Assembly (NCBI RefSeq): GCF_020532825.1
Contig: NZ_MQTS01000036.1
Span: 1-45,573 of the forward strand
Direction of reading: 5' to 3'
From: Arthrobacter sp. SO3
GTDB taxonomy: Bacteria > Actinomycetota > Actinomycetes > Actinomycetales > Micrococcaceae
Length of the DNA: 45,573 bases
The number at the start of each line of letters is the position of its first letter. Within the stretch, counting starts at the first letter, position 1. The position numbers and the translations under genes were made by a program. The notes beneath the pieces are model-generated. The model had not been told where the DNA came from and did no database searches. It saw only the letters and a program-made list of their open reading frames with translations. Of this stretch, positions 1-7,002 are shown in pieces.

Positions 1-63
1 CAACGCGGGGTCACATCGCGCCCATCCGGGGTGCCCGGATAGGCGCGATGTGACCCCGCGTTG
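1..63. repeat. Long inverted repeat, terminator-like
   Basis: Perfect 22-base arms lie at 1-22 and 42-63. Inside them ATCCGGG (24-30) pairs with CCCGGAT (34-40) around a GTG loop, with one C/A mismatch at 23/41, so the whole element folds into one hairpin of about 29 pairs. It sits just after the stop of the minus-strand aldo-keto reductase gene (stop at 83) and could end its transcript. No clear T-run is visible before the window edge. It could equally be a copy of a dispersed palindromic repeat. Confidence 0.75.
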
Positions 64-82
64 CTGTGTTGTTGTTGGAGTG

Positions 83-1114
83 TTAGCGGCCGCCGGTGAT
101 CTTCCGGCTCCGCTGTTCCTGGGCCATCGGCCCGTAGGGATAGACCCCGACGCGCGGCCGGCTCACCTCACTCAGCCGCAGCAGTTCCCCCTCGGTCAGG
201 CGGAGGTCCGCGGCCGCGAGATTGTCGGCGAGCTGTTTCGTGCTGCGCACGCCCAGGATCACCGAGGTCACGGCGGGCTGTTCCGCCAGCCACGCCAGGG
301 CCACCTGTGCGGCACTTGCCTCGTGCCGTCCGGCGATGTCGTGCACAGCGTCCACGATCTCCCAGGTCCGCGGGTCCGCGTTCCTGGCCTTCCATGCTTC
401 CATGCCGCGCTCCGGGTTTTCACCCAGCCGGGTGGCGCCTGCCGGCGGCTGGTCCCGCTTGTACTTTCCGGAGAGCCAGCCTCCGCCCAGCGGCGACCAG
501 GGCAGCAGCCCGATTCCGGCGTCGAGCGAGGCCGGGACAATCTCGGACTCGATCTCGCGGACCAGCAGGCTGTATTGCGGCTGCAAGGTCACGGGTCCGT
601 TCCAGCCGTGGGACCGGGCCACGTGGACGGCCTTCGTCAGCTGCCAGCCGAGGAAGTTCGAGAAGCCGTAATAGGCGATCTTCCCGCTGCAGACGGCGTC
701 CTGCAGGAACCGCAGCGATTCCTCCAGGGGCGTGATGGGGTCCCAGGCGTGCAGCTGGTACAGGTCGATCTGCTCCACACCGAGCCGGCGCAGCGAGTCA
801 TCCAGCGCCCGGTTCAGGTGCCGGCGGGAGGTGCCGACGTCGTTCGGGGCCTTCCCCATCGGGAAGCGGCCCTTGGTGGCGAGCACCACGCGGTCCCGGG
901 CCTCCGGGCGCCCGGCGAGCCAGCGCCCGATGATCTCCTCCGAGACCCCGGAGCTGTAGACGTCGGCGGTGTCGATGAAGTTGCCGCCCGCCGCGAGGTA
1001 GCCGTCCAGGATCGCGTGCGACTGTTCTTCGGTGGCTTCTGCGCCGAAGGTCATGGTGCCCAGAGCGTAGTTGGAGACGACGGCGCCGCTGGTGCCAAGC
1101 GTGCGGTATTTCAC
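83..1114 (-). CDS. Aldo/keto reductase
   Basis: A 343-residue NADPH-dependent aldo/keto reductase, expected to be a cytosolic (beta/alpha)8 barrel reducing aldehydes or ketones; the substrate is unknown. The family tetrad is visible as Asp51, Tyr53 (FIDTADVY), Lys81 (LATKGRF) and His122 (YQLHAWD), followed by the typical YYGFSNF and LLPWSPLGGG segments. The GTG start at 1114 is chosen because GGGGAG lies a few bases upstream and the protein then begins directly with VKYRTLGTSG. The open frame extends further upstream but overlaps the epimerase gene. It follows the epimerase gene by 11 bases on the same strand, so the two are probably co-transcribed. Confidence 0.93.
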   Translation of the reverse strand: MKYRTLGTSGAVVSNYALGTMTFGAEATEEQSHAILDGYLAAGGNFIDTADVYSSGVSEEIIGRWLAGRPEARDRVVLATKGRFPMGKAPNDVGTSRRHLNRALDDSLRRLGVEQIDLYQLHAWDPITPLEESLRFLQDAVCSGKIAYYGFSNFLGWQLTKAVHVARSHGWNGPVTLQPQYSLLVREIESEIVPASLDAGIGLLPWSPLGGGWLSGKYKRDQPPAGATRLGENPERGMEAWKARNADPRTWEIVDAVHDIAGRHEASAAQVALAWLAEQPAVTSVILGVRSTKQLADNLAAADLRLTEGELLRLSEVSRPRVGVYPYGPMAQEQRSRKITGGR

Positions 1115-1125
1115 GGGACTCCCCT

Positions 1126-1998
1126 TCAGTCTTCGGTGGGCGTGGTGCGCAGCGGGTGGTAGTTCCGCCAGGTGTGCTCGGGCGCGTAGCCGAGCAGGCG
1201 CTTGGCCTTGTCGATCGAGAGCAGGGTTTCGTGCTCTCCGAGCTCCTTGGCCACAGCCACGTTCGGGAAGACCTCCGCGGCGAGGCTGGCGCTGCTGCGG
1301 CTCATCACGGTGTCGGCGTTGGCGATGATGAACGCCTCGAACCCCGGGGCGCCGTGTTCGAGGGCACGGGCCACCGCCTGCGCCCCGTCCCGGCCGTCGA
1401 TGTAGCCCCAGAGGTTCCATTTGCGCAGCATCGCGTCGGCGTCGAAGCCGGGAAACTCCTCGTAGTCCTCCGGGTCCATCACGTTGGAGAAGCGCAGGGC
1501 CGTAATGCTCAGCTCCGGATCCCAGCGGGTGAGCTGGACCGCCATCTGCTCCTCAAGGTGCTTCACCAGGGAGTAGGTGCTCTCCGGCCGGGCCGGGTAT
1601 TCCTCGTCGACCGGGATGTAGGGAGGGTCGACGTCGAACGGCAGGCCGAGCACCGTCTCGCTGGACGCGTAGACAATCCTCTTGATCCCGGCCCGGCGGG
1701 CCGCCTGGAACACGTTGTACGTGGCCTGCATGTTGTTCTCGAAGGTCGCGGCGTCCGGGGCGTGGCCGGGGGCCGGGATCGCCGCCAGGTGCACCACCGC
1801 GTCGAACCCGTCGTGCCGGTCCTCAAGGCCCAGGAGCACGTCCACCACCTGGCCGTAGTTGCGCAGGTCCACCTCGGTGTAACCGTGTCCGCGCGTTCCC
1901 GTGCGGTCCAGATTGGTGACCTCGTGCCCGTCCTCGCCCAGCCGCCGGACAACGCTCCGGCCCAGCTTCCCGCTTCCTCCAGTTACAGCAACTCTCAT
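1126..1998 (-). CDS. NAD-dependent epimerase/dehydratase (extended SDR)
   Basis: A 290-residue extended short-chain dehydrogenase/reductase. The N-terminus is the Rossmann dinucleotide motif (TGGSGKLG, residues 6-13), Asp31 follows strand 2, and the catalytic YxxxK is Tyr142/Lys146 (TYSLVK). Such enzymes act on nucleotide sugars or related compounds; the substrate cannot be read from the sequence. ATG at 1998 is preferred over the GTG two codons upstream because GAGGAG sits 5 bases before it and the GTG would overlap that ribosome site. First gene of a two-gene unit with the aldo/keto reductase and divergent from the universal stress protein gene. Confidence 0.92.
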   Translation of the reverse strand: MRVAVTGGSGKLGRSVVRRLGEDGHEVTNLDRTGTRGHGYTEVDLRNYGQVVDVLLGLEDRHDGFDAVVHLAAIPAPGHAPDAATFENNMQATYNVFQAARRAGIKRIVYASSETVLGLPFDVDPPYIPVDEEYPARPESTYSLVKHLEEQMAVQLTRWDPELSITALRFSNVMDPEDYEEFPGFDADAMLRKWNLWGYIDGRDGAQAVARALEHGAPGFEAFIIANADTVMSRSSASLAAEVFPNVAVAKELGEHETLLSIDKAKRLLGYAPEHTWRNYHPLRTTPTED

Positions 1999-2078
1999 TT
2001 GCACTCCTCGGCTCGTGGGGTTTGTTCCACCCTAGAGGGGGCCGGGGACGTTGCACACCCCCGGGGGGCGGTCCCCGC

Positions 2079-2097
2079 GTGACTTTCGGCCCTAGGC
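2079..2097 (+). promoter_or_regulatory. Dos-box-like site upstream of USP gene
   Basis: GTGACTTTCGGCCCTAGGC lies about 30 bases before the universal stress protein start. It resembles the imperfect GGGAC-N4-GTCCC palindromes bound by DosR/DevR in mycobacteria, and the downstream gene type fits. The call is by eye only. The site lies in a divergent gap and could also affect the epimerase gene. Confidence 0.4.
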
Positions 2098-2128
2098 AAT
2101 GCCAGGCGCACCGGGCAGGCTGGGGGCC

Positions 2129-2590
2129 ATGAACGCTGATCAGCGGATAGTCGTGGGCGTGGACGGTTCGGATTTCTCGACGACGGCGCTGCGGCTCGCC
2201 GGGCGGATGGCCAGAAGCCTCGGGGCGCCGCTGGAGGTGGTCACCTGCCTGGGCACCTCGGATCTCTTCCTGGCCTCCCACCTGCCCGAAGAGCGCTCCC
2301 CCACCACCACCCAGCTGGAAGAGACGGCCAAGCGCCTGGTCGGGGAGTCCCTGGAACGTGCCTTCGGCACCGACGTCCCGGAGGGCCTGACCCGGGCCGT
2401 TAAGTTCGGGCCCCCGGCGAAGGTCCTCGTGGAGGAGAGCCGGAACGCCCAGCTCCTGGTGGTCGGCAGGCGCGGCCGCGGCGGCTTCCTCGCGCAGGTC
2501 ATGGGATCGGTCAGCGGCGCCTGCGCGGCCCATGCCCACTGCCCGGTGCTGGTGGTCGGCGAGGACGCTGGAGAGCACCAGGAGAAGTGA
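2129..2590 (+). CDS. Universal stress protein (UspA family)
   Basis: A 153-residue single-domain universal stress protein. It opens with RIVVGVDGSDFS and ends with the ATP-binding signature G-x2-G-x9-GS (GRRGRGGFLAQVMGS), so it belongs to the nucleotide-binding subgroup. It is cytosolic, normally dimeric and associated with survival under stasis or hypoxia. ATG 2129 is chosen because the homologous core begins there; the open frame starts 10 codons earlier. Its stop shares bases with the start of the next gene (TGATG), which points to translational coupling. A Dos-box-like site lies just upstream. Confidence 0.92.
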   Translation: MNADQRIVVGVDGSDFSTTALRLAGRMARSLGAPLEVVTCLGTSDLFLASHLPEERSPTTTQLEETAKRLVGESLERAFGTDVPEGLTRAVKFGPPAKVLVEESRNAQLLVVGRRGRGGFLAQVMGSVSGACAAHAHCPVLVVGEDAGEHQEK

Positions 2591-3459
2591 TGGGCCGCAG
2601 CCGGTGGCCGGTCCGGGGCCTCTGGATCCTCACCGGCGTGCTGACCCTCCCGGCCGCGCTGACCGGGCTGCTGGTCCCCGGCATCTACCGGGGCGTTGTG
2701 GCGGCGGAACTGCTGCCCGGCGCGGTCTCGCAGGACCTGATGTCCGCCGCCGCCGGGATCACCCTCCCGGTTCTGGCGTTCGCGGCGCGGCGCGGACAGG
2801 CCAAGGCGCAGATCGCGGCACTGGGAATCCTGGGCTACCTGTTCTACGCGTACGGCATCTACTCCATCGAGCGGACCTACAACGGGTTCTACCTCCTCTA
2901 CCTGGCCGTCTTTGCCTTGTCATTCTGGGGGATGGTCTACACGGCGCTGGAGCTCCGGGCGGACGGGCCGCGGCGAGCGCGGCTCCCCCGGGGGATCCGG
3001 GTGCTCTCGGCCGCGGGCGCGCTCCTGCAGCCCCTCATCTTCTATCCGCTCTGGATTGCCATGCTGCTGCCGCTGATGCGGACCGGCGAGCAAATCGATT
3101 CGCTCTACTCCGTGTTCATCCTTGACCTGTGCTTCATCATGCCGGCGTTCCTGATCCTGGCCGTCGAGACGTTCCGCCGCCGCTGGCCGGGGCTGGTTCT
3201 TATGCCGGCGCTGTACCTGCTCGGATTCACCCTGATCTTCTCCCTGGCCCTGGGCGAGCTGTTCAAACCGCTGTTCGACGTCCCGGTCTCGGCGCTGTCC
3301 CTGTGGTCCTCGGTGCTGCTGTCGGCACTCTTCCTGGTGCTGGGAGGCCTGCACCTGTGGAAACTTGAGCTCGATTCCAGCGGGGTCGGGACGCAGCGCC
3401 GCGGGATCCACCGGCCGGACACCGCGGACGCCGGCGCTGTTCAAGGTCCGGAAGGGTAG
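2590..3459 (+). CDS. Polytopic membrane protein, unknown function
   Basis: A 289-residue hydrophobic protein with about seven or eight predicted membrane segments, separated by short charged loops (for example ADGPRRARLPRG and RRRWPG). No catalytic motif or transporter signature was recognised. The start overlaps the stop of the universal stress gene (TGATG), so the two are likely translated together. A GTG one codon upstream is possible but less likely. Coupling to a stress gene suggests a stress-related membrane role, which is inference only. Confidence 0.8.
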   Translation: MGRSRWPVRGLWILTGVLTLPAALTGLLVPGIYRGVVAAELLPGAVSQDLMSAAAGITLPVLAFAARRGQAKAQIAALGILGYLFYAYGIYSIERTYNGFYLLYLAVFALSFWGMVYTALELRADGPRRARLPRGIRVLSAAGALLQPLIFYPLWIAMLLPLMRTGEQIDSLYSVFILDLCFIMPAFLILAVETFRRRWPGLVLMPALYLLGFTLIFSLALGELFKPLFDVPVSALSLWSSVLLSALFLVLGGLHLWKLELDSSGVGTQRRGIHRPDTADAGAVQGPEG

Positions 3460-3464
3460 GAGCC

Positions 3465-3542
3465 ATGGCACAGCTGCAAGTTTCGGCGCGGATCCCCACA
3501 GTGGAACACGCCGGGCCTCCCGGTAAGAGGCCCGCCCCATGA
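3465..3542 (+). CDS. Possible 25-residue coupled small ORF
   Basis: An ATG at 3465 directly follows TAGGAG and opens 25 codons beginning MAQLQVSARIP. Its TGA overlaps the ATG of the next gene (ATGA, 3539-3542). This arrangement fits a coupling or leader ORF filling the gap between two genes. However, the SD-to-ATG distance is only about 2 bases and the peptide has no recognisable feature, so it may be chance. Confidence 0.25.
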   Translation: MAQLQVSARIPTVEHAGPPGKRPAP

Positions 3543-4249
3543 GCCGCTCCCCTGGCTCCGCCCGGCTCCGCGGACCGCTGGCTGCCCTTGCCGCGGCGGC
3601 CGCCGCCGCCGGGTACGTCCTCGCCGTCCGGCCCCGGCTGCTGAACTGGGGTGCCAGCAGCCAGGAAGCCGCCGGCCCGCTGCCCGGCGACGAACTCGTT
3701 CGGACGCCGCGGATGCAGAGCACCCGCGCGGTCACCATCAACTCACCGGCCGCGGGCATCTGGCCCTGGCTACTCCAGCTGGGTGCCGGGCGCGGCGGCA
3801 TGTACAGCTATGACCTGCTGGAGAACGCCGCGGGCCTCGGCATGCACAGCGCGGACCGGATCCTGCCCGACTACCAGCAGCTCGGCGTCGGCGATGTCAT
3901 CCCGCTGGGCCCCGACGTCGGGATTCCGGTCCGGCGCCTGGAGACCGCAGCGGTGCTGGCCCTCGGCGGCACGATGGATCCGCGGACCGGGAAGATCACC
4001 CCTTCCCGCGGGGCCGCAGCGAGTCCGCGCCTGGAGCTTGGCTGGACCTTTGTGCTGCAGCCCGTCGACGAGCACACCACGCGGCTGCTGACCCGCACGC
4101 GGTACGACTACTCCCCGCTCCCCGTAGGGCTGATTCTCCGGCCCGTGCTGGAACCCGTGCAGTTCCTCATGGAACGGCGCATGCTGCTGGGCATCAAATC
4201 CCTGGCCGAGGGCCGCGGCCGCTACCAGTGCGGCCCGCGGCGTCCATGA
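3539..4249 (+). CDS. SRPBCC-like protein with N-terminal membrane anchor
   Basis: A 236-residue protein. Residues about 11-30 form an alanine-rich hydrophobic segment, likely a membrane anchor or signal. The remainder resembles the SRPBCC/polyketide-cyclase-like proteins common in actinobacteria: TRAVTINSPAAGIWPWLLQL, GRGGMYSYDLLENAAG, then a beta-rich second half with LGWTFVLQPVDEHTTRLLTR. Proteins of this fold bind hydrophobic ligands; no ligand or enzymatic activity can be inferred. AAGAGG lies 8 bases before the ATG. It follows the membrane protein gene by 79 bases on the same strand. Confidence 0.8.
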   Translation: MSRSPGSARLRGPLAALAAAAAAAGYVLAVRPRLLNWGASSQEAAGPLPGDELVRTPRMQSTRAVTINSPAAGIWPWLLQLGAGRGGMYSYDLLENAAGLGMHSADRILPDYQQLGVGDVIPLGPDVGIPVRRLETAAVLALGGTMDPRTGKITPSRGAAASPRLELGWTFVLQPVDEHTTRLLTRTRYDYSPLPVGLILRPVLEPVQFLMERRMLLGIKSLAEGRGRYQCGPRRP

Positions 4250-4339
4250 CCTTGTGCCCTACGCCGGCGGGCACTGCCGGACTAGCCTGAAGATTCAGGG
4301 GCGGTGCGCAGCCGTCCGCCGGCTTCCGGGAGGCAAACT

Positions 4340-5134
4340 GTGAAATCGGCAAGAACCAGCATCATCGCCGGCATCGCCTTGATGGCGGCCGGGGTCCTGC
4401 TGCTGCTGGATCTGCTCGGGATCCTCGACAGCGCGGCCCTCGTGTGGCCGCTGATTTTCGCGGCGGCCGGGGCCGCTTTCCTGACCCTGTTCCTCCGCAG
4501 CCGGGACAACTGGTGGGCCGCCATCCCCGGCTCGGTTTTCCTGGGCCTGGCGGCGGTCATGACGGTCACCCAGCTCTGGCCGGGCGCGGCGGAATGGGGC
4601 GGTGCGGTCTTTTTCCTGTTCATGGGCTCAGGCTTCGGCGCGGTGTATCTGCGCGAACGCTCCAACTGGTGGGCGCTGATCCCCTGCGGGGTGATGCTGA
4701 CGCTCGCCCTCGTGGTGGCCCTCCCGCAGGCCTGGGGCGGAATACCGGTCGCCGTCGTCCTGTTCCTGGGCCTGGCTGCCACGTTCGCGGCACTGTCCCT
4801 GGTTCCGGTCCACCCCGGACCCAGCCCCCGCGACGGTTCCCACCCTGGCTCCGGGCCCCTCCCGGGCCCGGGCAGCTACCCGGACCGGCCCGCAGCGCTG
4901 GCCGGCCAGCCCGGCGCCGCGGAACCGTCACGGATGAAGTGGCCGCTGATTCCGGCGGCGGTCCTGGCCGTGCTGGGGCTCATCTTCGCCCTGCAGGCCA
5001 CGGCGCTGCTCACCGCGAGTGAGTTCTTCGTCCCGGTGTTCCTGGTTCTCGCCGGTGTGGCGCTGCTGGTCTACGCCTACCGCCACCGGGCCGGCGCCCA
5101 CCCCGGGGCCCAACACAACGTGCACGGGGCCTGA
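4340..5134 (+). CDS. Membrane protein with LiaF/DUF5668-like segments
   Basis: A 264-residue membrane protein. The first 150 residues hold about six short hydrophobic helices in repeats of a pattern seen in LiaF-type transmembrane regions (SIIAGIALMAAGVLLLLDLL, NWWAAIPGSVFLG, NWWALIPCGVMLT). A Pro/Gly-rich linker spans about residues 155-195, and two more helices lie at the C-terminus. The NWWA..P motif occurs twice, which suggests an internal duplication. GTG 4340 is preferred because GGGAGG lies 7 bases upstream; the frame opens 12 codons earlier without a good ribosome site. Function is unknown. Convergent with the DUF302 gene, 4 bases apart. Confidence 0.8.
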   Translation: MKSARTSIIAGIALMAAGVLLLLDLLGILDSAALVWPLIFAAAGAAFLTLFLRSRDNWWAAIPGSVFLGLAAVMTVTQLWPGAAEWGGAVFFLFMGSGFGAVYLRERSNWWALIPCGVMLTLALVVALPQAWGGIPVAVVLFLGLAATFAALSLVPVHPGPSPRDGSHPGSGPLPGPGSYPDRPAALAGQPGAAEPSRMKWPLIPAAVLAVLGLIFALQATALLTASEFFVPVFLVLAGVALLVYAYRHRAGAHPGAQHNVHGA

Positions 5135-5138
5135 CGGG

Positions 5139-5552
5139 TCAGGCGCCCCCGGCGAGTTCGGCCATGGCCGCGCGCAGGCGGGTGCCGGCGTCCTCAGCGA
5201 CCTCGCGGACCTCGGGTGCGCCGCTGAGCTGCACCATGGTTTGCGGGTCGATGGCATGGACGGTGGTCGCGGTGGCCCCGGTTCCGCGGCGCACCACGAC
5301 GTTGCAGGGCAGGAGCGCCCCCATTTCCGGTTCGGCGGCCAGCGCCCGGCTGGCAAGCATCGGGTTGCAGGCCCCGAGGATGACGTAGTCCCCCAGCGCT
5401 TCCGCGGCGTCCTCGCCGAGTTTGGCGGCGAAGGTGGCACGCACATCGATTTCCGAGAGTATTCCGAAGCCCTGGGCGGCGAGCGCCGCACGTGTCTTTT
5501 CGACGGCCTCCGCCCAGCTCAGCGGGACGACGGCGGTGTAGGTGTAGCTCAT
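5139..5552 (-). CDS. DUF302 domain protein
   Basis: A 137-residue single-domain DUF302 protein. The family core is visible: an N-terminal strand-helix (AEAVEKTRAALAAQGFGILSEID), GDYVILGACNPMLASRAL in the middle, then LLPCNVVVR and a C-terminal helix. The conserved cysteines in GACNP and LLPCN are present. The biochemical role of DUF302 is not established, although members are often found with stress and metal genes. CAGGAG lies 7 bases before the ATG. It follows the PRTase-hydrolase gene by 4 bases, so they are clearly in one operon. Confidence 0.92.
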   Translation of the reverse strand: MSYTYTAVVPLSWAEAVEKTRAALAAQGFGILSEIDVRATFAAKLGEDAAEALGDYVILGACNPMLASRALAAEPEMGALLPCNVVVRRGTGATATTVHAIDPQTMVQLSGAPEVREVAEDAGTRLRAAMAELAGGA

Positions 5553-5556
5553 GCAG

Positions 5557-6909
5557 TTACTCCTGGGGATTGGTTTCGGCCTTCAGCAGGTAGTCGACGA
5601 ACCAGTCCCTGGCGAGGATGGCAGCCGCCGCCAGCGTACCGGTTTCCTCAAAGAGATGGGTGGCGCCCTGGACCACGGCCAGCTGGTTGGGGCAGCGCAT
5701 CATGGCTTTCGCCTTCCGGTTGAGCTCGAGCACCTCGTGGTCGTAGCTGCCCACGATGAGCAGCGTGGGGGCCCGGACGGCGGACAGCCTGGGTCCGGCC
5801 AGGTCCGGACGGCCGCCGCGGGAGACGACGGCGTCGATCCTGGCGGTGGGTTCGGAGGCGGCCCAGAGCGCGGCCCCGGCGCCCGTGCTGGCTCCGAAGT
5901 AGCCGATCCTGGAGGAGGCCGTGTCCGGCCGGGTGGCGAGCCAGTCCGTGGCCGCGGACAGCCTGCGGGCCAGCAGCTCAATGTCAAAGACGTTGGCGCG
6001 GTTTCGTTCCTCCGCCGGGGTCAGCAGGTCCAGCAGCAGGGTGCCGAGTCCGGCCTGCTGGAGCACCCCGGCCACGTACCGGTTCCGCGGGCTGTGCCGG
6101 CTGCTGCCGCTGCCGTGCGCGAACAACACCACGCCCGGGGCCGGGACCGGCAGGTGCAGCTGGCCCTGGAGACGGACCCCGCGCGAGGGGATCTCGACTT
6201 CCTCATTGAACTCGGCGGCGTCCTCCACACCGGCCGCGGCCGGTCTCCGGGACTCCGGCGCCGAATTCTGCAGCCGCTTGGCCGCCGCGTCGAGCAGTTG
6301 CACCACCTCGTCGTCCTCGGTGGGTGAGAAATCGCGGTAGTGGTAGCCGACCGCGGAGAACTGGTGCGGTGTGGCGAGGCAGACGACCTCGTCGGGCTCG
6401 GTCAGGCTCCGGAGGGTGTCGGCGGGGGCGACCGGAACAGCCAGGATGACCCTCGCGGCTCCGAGCTCCCGGGCGATCCGGCAGGCGACCCGGGCGGTGG
6501 AACCGGTGGCGATCCCGTCGTCGACGATCACGGCAATGCGGCCGGTGAGATCCTGGCGCGTCCGGCCCTTCCGGAAACGGGCCACCCGGTTCGCCAGCAC
6601 GGCGCGTTCATGGTCTTCGACGGCCTGCAGCTCCGCGTCGCTGACCCGGGCATGCGCCAGCACGTGCTCTTCCAGCACCCGGGCACCGCCCTCACCAATC
6701 GCTCCCATGGCAAGCTCCGGCTGGTATGGAAGTCCCAGTTTCCGAACCACGATCACGTCCAGCGGGGCGTTGAGGGCCGCGGCGACTTCGAAGGCGACCG
6801 GGACGCCGCCGCGGGGCAGACCCAGAACGACGATGTCCTGGCCCCGCAGTTCCGCGAGCCGCCTCCCCAGTTGCCGGCCGGCGTCGACCCTGTCTTCGAA
6901 AATGCTCAT
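5557..6909 (-). CDS. Phosphoribosyltransferase / dienelactone-hydrolase-like fusion
   Basis: A 450-residue two-domain protein. Residues 1-215 form a type I phosphoribosyltransferase with the PRPP loop VIVDDGIATGSTA (127-139) and a preceding LGLPRGGVPVAFEVA segment. Residues 235-447 form an alpha/beta hydrolase with HGSGSS (oxyanion region), nucleophile Ser341 in GASTG, probable acid Asp390 (GSYDHEV) and His418 (GATHLFEE). The substrates are unknown. This fusion is known in actinobacteria, including a DosR-regulated mycobacterial homologue (Rv0571c type). It lies 93 bases after the P-type ATPase stop and 4 bases before DUF302. Confidence 0.92.
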   Translation of the reverse strand: MSIFEDRVDAGRQLGRRLAELRGQDIVVLGLPRGGVPVAFEVAAALNAPLDVIVVRKLGLPYQPELAMGAIGEGGARVLEEHVLAHARVSDAELQAVEDHERAVLANRVARFRKGRTRQDLTGRIAVIVDDGIATGSTARVACRIARELGAARVILAVPVAPADTLRSLTEPDEVVCLATPHQFSAVGYHYRDFSPTEDDEVVQLLDAAAKRLQNSAPESRRPAAAGVEDAAEFNEEVEIPSRGVRLQGQLHLPVPAPGVVLFAHGSGSSRHSPRNRYVAGVLQQAGLGTLLLDLLTPAEERNRANVFDIELLARRLSAATDWLATRPDTASSRIGYFGASTGAGAALWAASEPTARIDAVVSRGGRPDLAGPRLSAVRAPTLLIVGSYDHEVLELNRKAKAMMRCPNQLAVVQGATHLFEETGTLAAAAILARDWFVDYLLKAETNPQE

Positions 6910-7002
6910 CGGTACGGCTTTCCAGTCGGGATCTCGGCCGCGGGCTCATCCAGGCGTGCGTTCCGCAGGCTGGGAAATTGACCAGTTGGCCGCTCCCTCC
7001 CA

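Noticed and set aside
50..1162. 370-codon open frame on the plus strand
   Set aside because: Opposes the aldo/keto reductase, which has an intact catalytic tetrad; the composition is shadow-like.
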